Assembly (NCBI GenBank): GCA_036381595.1
Contig: DASVCN010000027.1
Location: 62,001-126,000, forward strand
Length of the DNA: 64,000 bases
Reading direction: 5' to 3'
Source: Trueperaceae bacterium
GTDB lineage: Bacteria; Deinococcota; Deinococci; Deinococcales; Trueperaceae
Part shown: piece by piece, positions 16,976 through 24,375 of the stretch
Layout of the letters: each line of letters opens with the position of its first letter
Numbering within the stretch: the stretch's first letter is position 1
Made by a program: the position numbers and the translations under genes
Notes under the pieces: generated by a model
Told to the model about the DNA's origin: nothing
The model's input: only the letters and a program-made list of their open reading frames with translations
The model's database searches: none

Positions 16976-17616
16976 CGGCTGCCCGCCCCCAGCAGTCGAT
17001 CGAGGTCCAGGCCGGCGAGCCCGCCGACCACCAGATCGGCCTCCCCGACCCGCTCGGCAGGGCCCACTCCCACGACCCGGAAGCCGCCTCTCCGCGCCGC
17101 CTCCACGCCCGCACGCGCGTCTTCTATGACCGTGCAACAGGCGGGCGGCAAACCGAGCGCCCCGGCCACCCAGAGGAAGATATCGGGCTCCGGCTTGGGC
17201 CTGAGGCCGCTGCAACCGTCGGCCACCGCCTCGAACCGGTCGAGTATGCCCAGCTTCTGGCACACCAACTTCGCATTGCGGCTCGAGGAAGCGAGCCCCA
17301 AGGACAAGCCTCTGAGGCTCGCCGCATCCAGCAGCTCCAGCACGCCCGGGGCGAGGTCTCCCGTGCCGAACTCGGCCAACGACTCGAGGAAGTAGCCGTT
17401 CTTGCGCCGCAGCAGTTCTTCGCGATCCTCATCCGTCGGGCGGCCGGCCAGGAACAGCTCGAGCGCTTCCTCACGGGAGCGACCCAGCAGGGCTTCGTTG
17501 GCGGCGCGATCGAACTCCAGTCCCAACTCCCGGGCTAGTCGCCGCCAGGAGCGGTAGTGGAGTTCGGCCGTGTCGCTGAGTACGCCATCCAGATCGAAGA
17601 TCAGCCCACGCTGCAC
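16972..17616 (-). CDS. pgmB: Beta-phosphoglucomutase-like HAD hydrolase
   Basis: A 214-residue HAD enzyme most like beta-phosphoglucomutase, which interconverts beta-glucose 1-phosphate and glucose 6-phosphate during maltose or trehalose breakdown. The motif DLDGVLSDTAELHY with its two Asp and the cap His/Tyr is characteristic; ASSSRN (motif II), KPEPDIF (motif III Lys) and IEDARAGVEAA (motif IV) follow in order. I place the start at GTG 17616, where a TACCCT box lies seven bases upstream (leaderless type); the frame is open to 17811 but that part crosses the trpS start. A simple phosphatase cannot be excluded. Confidence 0.78.
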   Translation of the reverse strand: MQRGLIFDLDGVLSDTAELHYRSWRRLARELGLEFDRAANEALLGRSREEALELFLAGRPTDEDREELLRRKNGYFLESLAEFGTGDLAPGVLELLDAASLRGLSLGLASSSRNAKLVCQKLGILDRFEAVADGCSGLRPKPEPDIFLWVAGALGLPPACCTVIEDARAGVEAARRGGFRVVGVGPAERVGEADLVVGGLAGLDLDRLLGAGSR

Positions 17617-17623
17617 ACCGGGA

Positions 17624-17629
17624 AGGGTA
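17624..17629 (-). promoter_or_regulatory. -10 box, leaderless start of pgmB-cdaR
   Basis: TACCCT on the minus strand, 7 bases before GTG 17616; no ribosome site is visible. Confidence 0.4.
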
Positions 17630-17696
17630 GGCCGTGAAGGTTCCGGAGAAAATGGGCGGTCACACGCTGGAAGGGCCCGCCCGCACGCCCCGGGGC

Positions 17697-17702
17697 TATA
17701 CT
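17697..17702 (+). promoter_or_regulatory. -10 box, leaderless start of trpS
   Basis: TATACT on the plus strand, 8 bases before ATG 17711, divergent from the pgmB box across about 67 bases. Confidence 0.5.
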
Positions 17703-17710
17703 CGACGGCG

Positions 17711-18745
17711 ATGACAGAGAGCCGGACCGCCACCGTCGACCCGCCTGCGCAGGGCGTGAAACCGAGAGTCTTCTCGGGCATGCAGCCCACCGGTAACCTC
17801 CACCTGGGCAACTATCTGGGGGCCCTCAAGCAGTGGGTCGAGAAGCAGGACGAACGGGACAACATCTTCTGCATCGTCGACCTGCACGCCCTGACCATCC
17901 CCGAGTCGGTAGATCCGCGTGAGCTGAAGCGCAACTCGCGCCGCGTCGCCGCCCTCTACCTGGCGGCTGGCATCGATCCCACGAAGAGCCTGCTCTTCGT
18001 TCAGTCACACCTGCACGAACACACCGAGCTCACCTGGATCCTCGAGTGCATGACACCGCTGGGCTGGCTGCAGCGGATGACCCAGTTCAAGTCGAAGGGG
18101 AAGGGTTCGCAGAGCGTGGGCAGCGGCCTGCTCGTCTACCCGGTCCTGCAGGCTGCCGATATCCTGCTCTACGATGCCGAGCTCGTGCCGGTAGGCGAGG
18201 ACCAGGTACAGCACATCGAACTCACCCGCGACATCGCGACCCGCTTCAACCACCTCTTCGGAGACGTCTTCGTGCTGCCCAAGGCGGTAGTCCCCCAGTA
18301 CGGCGCGCGCGTGATGGGCTTCGACGATCCCGAGGTGAAGATGAGCAAGTCGCTGGCGCACCGCGGGGGCCACGCCGTACACCTGCTCGATGACGACAGG
18401 ACGATCAGGAAGACGGTCATGTCGGCGGTCACCGACTCGGGGCGCGAGACCCGCTTCGAGCAGGCTTCTCCCGGAGTCAGGAACCTGCTTTCGCTCTACC
18501 AGACACTGCGCGAGGTGAGCCCCGAAGAGGTTGAGCGGACGTTCGAAGGGAGCGGCTACGGCGACCTGAAGAAGGCGGTGCTCGAGGCGGTACTGGACAC
18601 CATCCGACCGATACGCGAACGCTACGAAGAGCTGATGGCGCAGCCGCAGGCGCTCGACGAGATCCTCGAAGCTGGGGCGAACAGGGCCCGCGCGATCGCC
18701 GCACCGACACTGGAGCGGGTGAAGGCGGCGGTCGGCGTCGGCTGA
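17711..18745 (+). CDS. trpS: Tryptophanyl-tRNA synthetase
   Basis: A 344-residue class I aminoacyl-tRNA synthetase charging tRNA-Trp. The HIGH-like motif is HLGN at 31-34 in GMQPTGNLHLGNYLG, and KMSKS is present in DDPEVKMSKSLAH. Length and order fit bacterial TrpS. The ATG at 17711 sits eight bases after TATACT with no ribosome site, which suggests a leaderless message; a short N-terminal tail of about 16 residues precedes the conserved core. A phosphatase-superfamily gene follows after 37 bases on the same strand. Confidence 0.95.
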   Translation: MTESRTATVDPPAQGVKPRVFSGMQPTGNLHLGNYLGALKQWVEKQDERDNIFCIVDLHALTIPESVDPRELKRNSRRVAALYLAAGIDPTKSLLFVQSHLHEHTELTWILECMTPLGWLQRMTQFKSKGKGSQSVGSGLLVYPVLQAADILLYDAELVPVGEDQVQHIELTRDIATRFNHLFGDVFVLPKAVVPQYGARVMGFDDPEVKMSKSLAHRGGHAVHLLDDDRTIRKTVMSAVTDSGRETRFEQASPGVRNLLSLYQTLREVSPEEVERTFEGSGYGDLKKAVLEAVLDTIRPIRERYEELMAQPQALDEILEAGANRARAIAAPTLERVKAAVGVG

Positions 18746-18782
18746 TAGCTTCCACGATGGCCAGGCGAAGCGGGACCGGGTG

Positions 18783-19691
18783 ATGGCCCACCTGCTCTTC
18801 CTCTTCCTGGATGGCGTCGGTCTAGGGACCGACGATCCGCAGGCGAACCCGTTCGCCGCTGCGCGCTCCCCCTTCCTCCGGAACCTGCTGGGTGGTTCGC
18901 TCCGCGAGGGCGTGAGCGCGAGCAACGCCCAGGTTGTCGTCCGCGGGCTCGACGCGACGCTGGGACAGCCTGGCCTCCCTCAGTCAGCTACCGGCCAGGC
19001 AACGCTGCTGACCGGTACGAACTGCGCTGCGATCATGGGCAGACATTACGGCCCCTGGCCCGGGCCGACTCTGCGCAAGCTGCTCGACAGGTCGACCCTC
19101 TTCAGCGAGGTGTTGGCGGGAGGGGGCGACGCGCTGCTCGTCAACGCTTACCCTCCGGGCTACTTCGCGGCTATCGAGAACGGTCGAGCGCGCACCAACG
19201 TCCCCGTTCACGCCGCGCTCGCTGCCGGTCTGGCCCTGCCCGACCTGAGCGACTACGCGCGAGGGGAGGCCGTGGCGGCTGACCTCACAGGCGAGTACTT
19301 CGTCAGCGTCGATGCGAGACTTCCGGTGCACCGGCCAGCCGAGTCGGGCGAACTCCTCGCACGGCTGGCCCTCGGCCGCGAGTTCACCTTCTTCGACTAC
19401 TGGCCGAGCGACAGGGCCGGCCACCGGGCGCCCTTCGACGAGGCGGTGCAGCTGGTCGAGCGGCTCGACTCGTTCATCGAAGGCGTGGTCGGCGCGTTGG
19501 AAGATGTGACGCTGCTCATCACCTCGGACCACGGGAACCTGGAGGACAAGGGGACTCGCGGGCACACTCGAGCCAGGGTGCCGCTCATCGCCCTGGGACC
19601 GCGGCGGGAGGAGTTCTCGGAATGCGCTTCCCTCGTCGACGTCGCGCCAGCGGTGGGTCGTGTCCTGGGCCTACCGACCGGGGGCGCTTGA
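18783..19691 (+). CDS. Alkaline-phosphatase-superfamily metalloenzyme
   Basis: A 302-residue protein of the alkaline phosphatase/phosphopentomutase superfamily. FLDGVGLG near the start supplies the first metal Asp, SATGQATLLTGTN the nucleophile region, and SDHGNLED plus GHTRARVPL the second metal set; DYWPSDRAGHR supplies further Asp and His ligands. No signal peptide, so it should act in the cytoplasm on an unknown phosphorylated substrate. ATG 18783 is preceded by an in-frame GTG at 18780. Probably co-transcribed with trpS. Confidence 0.75.
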   Translation: MAHLLFLFLDGVGLGTDDPQANPFAAARSPFLRNLLGGSLREGVSASNAQVVVRGLDATLGQPGLPQSATGQATLLTGTNCAAIMGRHYGPWPGPTLRKLLDRSTLFSEVLAGGGDALLVNAYPPGYFAAIENGRARTNVPVHAALAAGLALPDLSDYARGEAVAADLTGEYFVSVDARLPVHRPAESGELLARLALGREFTFFDYWPSDRAGHRAPFDEAVQLVERLDSFIEGVVGALEDVTLLITSDHGNLEDKGTRGHTRARVPLIALGPRREEFSECASLVDVAPAVGRVLGLPTGGA

Positions 19692-19743
19692 GCAACCCGT
19701 GCCGGGAGCGCTCGTCACTGGCTCGAGAAGCCTTGTCGCATGT

Positions 19744-20850
19744 TCAGGGCGTGCCTAGGAGCAGGATCCCTGCTTCGTACCACGCGCCTATCAGCAGCAG
19801 GAGCATGGCGATCGGCAACATCAACGCCAGTCGGCTCACCGCCAGCGGGAGGGCCGAGAAGCCGTTCTTCAACAGAGTCCGAAGCAGGATGCCACCTCCG
19901 GCCACCACCAGGAAGTAGGCGGTCAGTTCGAGCAGGATGAGGACCGCCACGAAGAGCACCTGAGAACTGCCGAAAGCCCCGACCAGGCCGAAGGGAATCG
20001 CCTGGACGTAGAACGACACGACCGACAGCAGGTAGGCGGGGATGCCGAACAGCAGTGCCAGGCTGAAGGTGACCGAGAGGGTAACCACCACGAAGTTCTG
20101 ATAGAAGGTCACCGCGGCTGCGCGCGACACGTTGCCGCTGCCGTACGCCTCGCTCGCACCGACCGCGGTGATCGCCTGGTTCACGACGGTCAGGGCGGCC
20201 TCCTCGCACTCTTCGGGCAGCTGGCTGCCCGTGACCACGCCCAGGGCGAAGACACCGTAGAGCAGGATCATGGTGAACAGCACTACGCCACGGTGCTCAC
20301 GCAGTACCTGGAGCCCGCGGACCAGCCAGCCGCGAAGGAACGAAGGAGTGAAGAGCAGGTAGAGCACGAGGATGGTGAACGCCCCGAAGATCCAGGCCGT
20401 CTCGGGTTGCTGCAGCCACTCCCGACCGTCGTTGCTCAGCCGGTAACCCACCGTCCTAGCGACCCACTCTTCTCCTTCTCGCTCGAGCGTTACCTGGACC
20501 ACCTCTAGCTGTCCGCCGGGCCTCACCGCGCTGTAGGAGTAGATGCGGGTTCCCTCCTCCTGGGCCGGCAACTGTTGCCGGTCGTCGAGGTTGACCCGCG
20601 TTCCCGGCTCCGGGGCCGGATTGGTGATGAGCCCCGGCAGGGTCTCACACAGCTGCGCGGGGGACAACCCGCTCAGCTGCGCCAGTTCAGGAGGTTCCTG
20701 CTCGAGCCAGGTCTCGACCGCGCGGTTGGCCGTGACAGCGGGATCGGCCCCGCGCGCGTACTGCGCGCCGGCCCATGAGAGGAGGGTCGCAACGAGAGTG
20801 AACAGCAGCGCGACGAAGAGAGCGCGGAAGGCAGGTTCTGAACGACTCAT
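19744..20850 (-). CDS. SpoIIM-like integral membrane protein
   Basis: A 368-residue membrane protein. One N-terminal membrane segment (about 8-28) is followed by some 125 extracytoplasmic residues, another segment near 155-170, and a C-terminal block of five or so helices. That block (FYQNFVVVTLSVTFSLALLFGIPA ... LILLELTAYFLVVAGGGILLR) resembles the stage II sporulation protein M fold found in many non-sporulating bacteria; function unknown. The start ATG 20850 lies seven bases after TATGCT, divergent from the HD gene. The SpoIIM assignment is moderate. Confidence 0.6.
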   Translation of the reverse strand: MSRSEPAFRALFVALLFTLVATLLSWAGAQYARGADPAVTANRAVETWLEQEPPELAQLSGLSPAQLCETLPGLITNPAPEPGTRVNLDDRQQLPAQEEGTRIYSYSAVRPGGQLEVVQVTLEREGEEWVARTVGYRLSNDGREWLQQPETAWIFGAFTILVLYLLFTPSFLRGWLVRGLQVLREHRGVVLFTMILLYGVFALGVVTGSQLPEECEEAALTVVNQAITAVGASEAYGSGNVSRAAAVTFYQNFVVVTLSVTFSLALLFGIPAYLLSVVSFYVQAIPFGLVGAFGSSQVLFVAVLILLELTAYFLVVAGGGILLRTLLKNGFSALPLAVSRLALMLPIAMLLLLIGAWYEAGILLLGTP

Positions 20851-20857
20851 CCGTTAG

Positions 20858-20863
20858 AGCATA
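20858..20863 (-). promoter_or_regulatory. -10 box, leaderless start of the SpoIIM-like gene
   Basis: TATGCT on the minus strand, 7 bases before ATG 20850. Confidence 0.45.
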
Positions 20864-20911
20864 CCGTAGGCCCCGCTTCACAACGGACGCGGCCCAGGCG
20901 CCTACTGACGT

Positions 20912-20917
20912 TAGACT
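20912..20917 (+). promoter_or_regulatory. -10 box, leaderless start of the HD-folC operon
   Basis: TAGACT on the plus strand, 7 bases before GTG 20925; no ribosome site. Confidence 0.5.
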
Positions 20918-20924
20918 GACCGCC

Positions 20925-21425
20925 GTGGAGCTGAATCGCAGCTGGGTCGTGAACGCCGCTCGCCGCACCCTGGTGGCCCTGCTGCCCGCGTTGGCCCGGC
21001 CTGATGACCGGTTCGCCCAGGGCTACCTCGAGCCCGCTGAGTATCGGCTCTACCTGTCCATGGATCCTCGCGACCGGCAGCACGCCTGCCTGGTCGCTCG
21101 GCAACTGCTCCAGCGGATGCCCCAGGCGTCCGACGTACTGGTGCGCGCCGCGCTCCTGCATGACGTGGGGAAGTCGGTGCGCCCCTACAATCCGCTCTAC
21201 CGGATCCTGGTGCACCTCTACGCACCCAGCGACGTGCCGGAGGCTCCGGCCCTGGAGGGATTGCGGGGCGCATGGCAGGTCAAACGCCACCACAGCCGTT
21301 ATGGAGCCAGGCTCATCCGTGAAGCGGGCGGCTGCGACGAGGTCGCGAGGTTGGTCGAGCGCCACCACGAGCCCGGCGGCGACGCCGGTGCGTCACTGAT
21401 CAAATCCCTAGATGATGAGACCTGA
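20925..21425 (+). CDS. HD-domain phosphohydrolase
   Basis: A 166-residue HD-superfamily protein, likely a metal-dependent phosphohydrolase acting on nucleotides or phosphorylated metabolites. The first His lies in DRQHACLVA near 54, the HD pair in LLHDVGKSVRP near 84, and the distal metal region in VERHHEPGG near 145. GTG 20925 is seven bases after TAGACT. Its last 14 bases overlap the start of folC, so the two are coupled. Substrate unknown. Confidence 0.78.
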   Translation: MELNRSWVVNAARRTLVALLPALARPDDRFAQGYLEPAEYRLYLSMDPRDRQHACLVARQLLQRMPQASDVLVRAALLHDVGKSVRPYNPLYRILVHLYAPSDVPEAPALEGLRGAWQVKRHHSRYGARLIREAGGCDEVARLVERHHEPGGDAGASLIKSLDDET

Positions 21426-22689
21426 GGAGCACCTCGACTGGCTCTACCGCCGCCAGCGGCTGGGCGTGACACTGGGACTAGAACGGATCTTGGCGCTGCT
21501 CGCTGCGGCGGGCGACCCTCAGCGGACTTTCCGGTCGGTGCTGGTAGGCGGAACCAACGGCAAGGGGAGTACCGCCAAGGTCCTGGCCGAGTGCCTCACG
21601 CGATCTTGCGAGCGGGTGGGCCTCTACACCTCGCCGCACCTCAGCCGGATCGGCGAGCGCTTCGTGGTCGACGGGACGGAACTGGGCAGGGAGGACGTTG
21701 CCGAGGCGGTCGGCAGTCTGCGGCCGATCGCCGACGAGATCGAGGCGAGCTTCTTCGAGGTCGTGACCGCAGCGGCCTGCCTGCTGTTCGCCAGGGAGCG
21801 CGTGGGCTGGGCGGTCATGGAGGTCGGTTTGGGCGGACGGTTCGACGCGACCAACGCGCTCGACCCCGAGCTATCGGTCGTCACCGGAGTCGCCCTGGAC
21901 CATACCGACCTGCTGGGGGAGACGGTCGCCCTGATAGCCCGGGAGAAGGCGGGGATACTGCGACAGGGCCGGCCGGCACTGACCGGCGCCAGCGGCGACG
22001 CTCTGGTCGCCCTCCGCGACGCGGCCGCCGTCTCTGGCGCGCCTCTATGGGTGTTGGGCGAAGAGATCGTGGTGAGGGGCGAGCAGCTTGGCTGGCAGGG
22101 GCAGAGGATCGCCGTCACCTGTCCGGCAGGCAGCGTCGAGGCCGTTTCTCCGCTCGTGGGGGAGCACCAGCAGCCGAATCTGGCGCTGGCTGCGGTCGCG
22201 GCCTTGAGGCTGGGAGTCCGCCGGGACGCGGTGGAGCAGGGGTTGGCGCGGGCTCGCTGGCCGGGGCGGCTCGAGAGGATCCGGTGGCGTGGCCGCTGGG
22301 TCGTCTTCGACGGGGCCCACAACGCCGAGGCCGCGGCGGTCCTGGCGAAGAGCCTGGCCCGCCTGGAGGAGGAACCGTTCACGCTGGTCGCCGGCATGGG
22401 CTCGGATAAGGACATCGCGGCCCTGGTGACGGCACTGGCGCCGTTGGCCGGCACGGTTTTCGCTACCGGGGCCCGCCAGAGCCCCCGCGCGCGGCCGCCT
22501 CGAGATGTCGCCGAGGCGTTCGGCGGGGACGCCCTGCCCGTCGACGACCCGGTCGAGGCTCTCGACAGAGCCGTGGCCGCGACGAGAGTAGGGGGGACGG
22601 TGGTGGTGGCGGGAAGCCTCTACCTCGTGGGTGAACTGCGGCCGCACGTCACGGGTGAGGGGCTCGAGACGGCCGAGCGGTGGCAGTAG
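21412..22689 (+). CDS. folC: Folylpolyglutamate synthase / dihydrofolate synthase
   Basis: A 425-residue Mur-ligase-family enzyme that adds glutamate to folate (and in many bacteria to dihydropteroate) using ATP. The P-loop is GGTNGKGSTAK near 46-56; YTSPHLSRIGERF, GLGGRFDATN, KAGILR and FDGAHNAEAA follow in family order. ATG 21412 starts within the HD gene; ATG 21415 is an in-frame alternative. The 3' end is convergent with plsY across nine bases. Confidence 0.92.
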   Translation: MMRPEEHLDWLYRRQRLGVTLGLERILALLAAAGDPQRTFRSVLVGGTNGKGSTAKVLAECLTRSCERVGLYTSPHLSRIGERFVVDGTELGREDVAEAVGSLRPIADEIEASFFEVVTAAACLLFARERVGWAVMEVGLGGRFDATNALDPELSVVTGVALDHTDLLGETVALIAREKAGILRQGRPALTGASGDALVALRDAAAVSGAPLWVLGEEIVVRGEQLGWQGQRIAVTCPAGSVEAVSPLVGEHQQPNLALAAVAALRLGVRRDAVEQGLARARWPGRLERIRWRGRWVVFDGAHNAEAAAVLAKSLARLEEEPFTLVAGMGSDKDIAALVTALAPLAGTVFATGARQSPRARPPRDVAEAFGGDALPVDDPVEALDRAVAATRVGGTVVVAGSLYLVGELRPHVTGEGLETAERWQ

Positions 22690-22698
22690 TCCGGCCGA

Positions 22699-23304
22699 TC
22701 AGCTGGTCCGCCGACTTCGCGGCGAACTGAGGTGCTTGTAGACCACGATCCCGGCGATGACGAGCACGCTCGTGAGGATGGCGAAGGCGCGGTCCTGGTC
22801 CACTCCGCTGGGCAACAGCACCGCCATCACCACGGCTGGATAGGCGGCTATGGCTACCAGCGCCGAGAGCGTAGTGCGCCTGGTGATCAGCACCAGCGCG
22901 ATCAGCAGCAGCAGAGTGTAGAGCGCGGCAACCGGGTAGACGGGCAACGCGACGCCCAGGGTCGTGGCCAACGCCTTCCCGCCCCGTAGCCCTGCGAAAG
23001 CCGACCAGGCGTGCCCTGCGACGGCGCCGGACCCTGCGGCCAAGGGCATGACCAGGCGCGTAGCGTCGCTCGAGTCGGTCGTGAGGAGTTGGGCGATGAC
23101 CACCGGTGCGGCCCCCTTGGCGATGTCCAGCAGGAAAACGACAACGCCCGGCAGCCAGCCGATGTTGCGGGCGGTATTCATCGCGCCCATGTTCCCGGAA
23201 CCCACCTCGAATATGTTGCGCCCGGAGAGCCTCGCTACGACCACGGCGCTGGGGAAGGACCCGAAGATGTAGCCGAGGCCCAGGCCCGCGAACAGGTCAA
23301 ACAC
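22699..23304 (-). CDS. plsY: Acyl-phosphate:glycerol-3-phosphate acyltransferase
   Basis: A 201-residue integral membrane acyltransferase making lysophosphatidate from acyl-phosphate and glycerol 3-phosphate, the first step of phospholipid synthesis. Five to six hydrophobic segments and the PlsY motifs are visible: GSFPSAVVVARL, GSGNMGAMNTARNIG, and GGKALATTLG. The first codon is GTG 23304, eight bases inside the end of recO, so translation is coupled. Confidence 0.92.
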   Translation of the reverse strand: MFDLFAGLGLGYIFGSFPSAVVVARLSGRNIFEVGSGNMGAMNTARNIGWLPGVVVFLLDIAKGAAPVVIAQLLTTDSSDATRLVMPLAAGSGAVAGHAWSAFAGLRGGKALATTLGVALPVYPVAALYTLLLLIALVLITRRTTLSALVAIAAYPAVVMAVLLPSGVDQDRAFAILTSVLVIAGIVVYKHLSSPRSRRTS

Positions 23305-24031
23305 CGGCCGCTGCCTCCGGCCGGGGCCGGTCGGCTAGACTCCGCAGCTCGCCGACGTGATAGGAGAGGTAGCGCGAGAGCGCGAGCCAGTGTGTCCGCC
23401 GGTCGCAGAGCGGCAGCTCGAGGGCCGCGTGCATGTCCCCCTCGACCAACCCGGCCAGTTCTGCGCCAGCGACCCGGCCCAGTTCGAAGCCTGCCCCGCA
23501 CTCGCTGCAGAGGAGCGCGCCGGTTCCCACGTCCAGCCGATCGAGGGGGAGTTCGCGCCCACAGCCGCCGCACGGGCTGCAGCGTGGCGCCAGCCCAGCC
23601 TGGCCCAACAAGCGCCAGGCGTAGAGCAGGGCCACTCGTTCCGGGTCGGGGTGGCGGTTGAGACCGCGCAAGCCGGAAGCGAGGTAGTGGTAGAGCGGTT
23701 CGCCGATATTGACGTCGACCGTGAGAGCGTCGGCTAGCTCGGCCAGGATGTGCGCGAAGGGGTAGACAGCCGGATCGGAGAGCCTGGAGAGGGCGCCGTT
23801 CAGGCGCACCTGGGTGAGCAGAGCGAGGTCCTCCTCACGGCGCCGGTAGTACTGCACGGTTACGTCGTGGAAGAGGCTGAGGCGCCCGACGTTGCCTCCG
23901 GGCAGCTTCCCCTTGCGGGCGATGCCCCGCCACTTCCCTTCCTCGGCCAGCAGGGTGACCACCACGTCGCCGGAGGGGAGGGCCTGACGGCGGATGACGA
24001 TGCCGTGACCTAGCCGGTAGCGAGTGCTCAC
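23297..24031 (-). CDS. recO: DNA repair protein RecO
   Basis: A 244-residue RecO, which anneals single strands and with RecR loads RecA in gap repair. An N-terminal OB-fold (about 1-80) is followed by a helical domain and four Cys (CSPCGGCG ... CSECG) that can bind zinc. GTG 24031 begins MSTRYRLGHGIVI; TACAAT lies six bases upstream, a leaderless layout. The longer open frame to 24433 runs through the cupin gene and is a shadow. recR is 3.4 kb upstream on the same strand. Confidence 0.9.
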   Translation of the reverse strand: MSTRYRLGHGIVIRRQALPSGDVVVTLLAEEGKWRGIARKGKLPGGNVGRLSLFHDVTVQYYRRREEDLALLTQVRLNGALSRLSDPAVYPFAHILAELADALTVDVNIGEPLYHYLASGLRGLNRHPDPERVALLYAWRLLGQAGLAPRCSPCGGCGRELPLDRLDVGTGALLCSECGAGFELGRVAGAELAGLVEGDMHAALELPLCDRRTHWLALSRYLSYHVGELRSLADRPRPEAAAGV

Positions 24032-24037
24032 CCGTTC

Positions 24038-24043
24038 ATTGTA
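24038..24043 (-). promoter_or_regulatory. -10 box, leaderless start of recO-plsY
   Basis: TACAAT on the minus strand, 6 bases before GTG 24031; no ribosome site. Confidence 0.5.
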
Positions 24044-24063
24044 CGGCCGTGCCTTGCTCTGGC

Positions 24064-24375
24064 TCAGTCCGCCGGCGCCCACAGCAGGACCGAGGGGCGC
24101 ACCGGCTGGCAGGCGACCTCCAGACCCGCCGGGAGCCGCAGGGCGTCGCCTTCGGCGAGTATCCGGAAGTCGCCGTGGGGCAGATCGACGATGAGTTCTC
24201 CGGCAAGCAGCAGTAGCCAGCGGCCTTCGGCGAGCGTGGAGCTGGTCCGCGTTTCGAGCAGCGACACCTCGAAGCGTGTTCCCGGTACCGACTGGGGCGC
24301 CCCGGCGCCGGTACGGGCCAGACCGGGCAGGTTCAGAGGCTTCTCGACCCGTCGAGAGGGGTCGGAGCGGCTCAC
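24064..24375 (-). CDS. Small cupin-fold protein
   Basis: A 103-residue protein with a single cupin-like barrel (about 35-100): [46 protein letters not shown]. The usual metal-binding His/Glu set is incomplete, so a binding or regulatory role is as likely as catalysis. GTG 24375 overlaps the topA stop as GTGA, linking it to topoisomerase I translation. Confidence 0.6.
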   Translation of the reverse strand: MSRSDPSRRVEKPLNLPGLARTGAGAPQSVPGTRFEVSLLETRTSSTLAEGRWLLLLAGELIVDLPHGDFRILAEGDALRLPAGLEVACQPVRPSVLLWAPAD

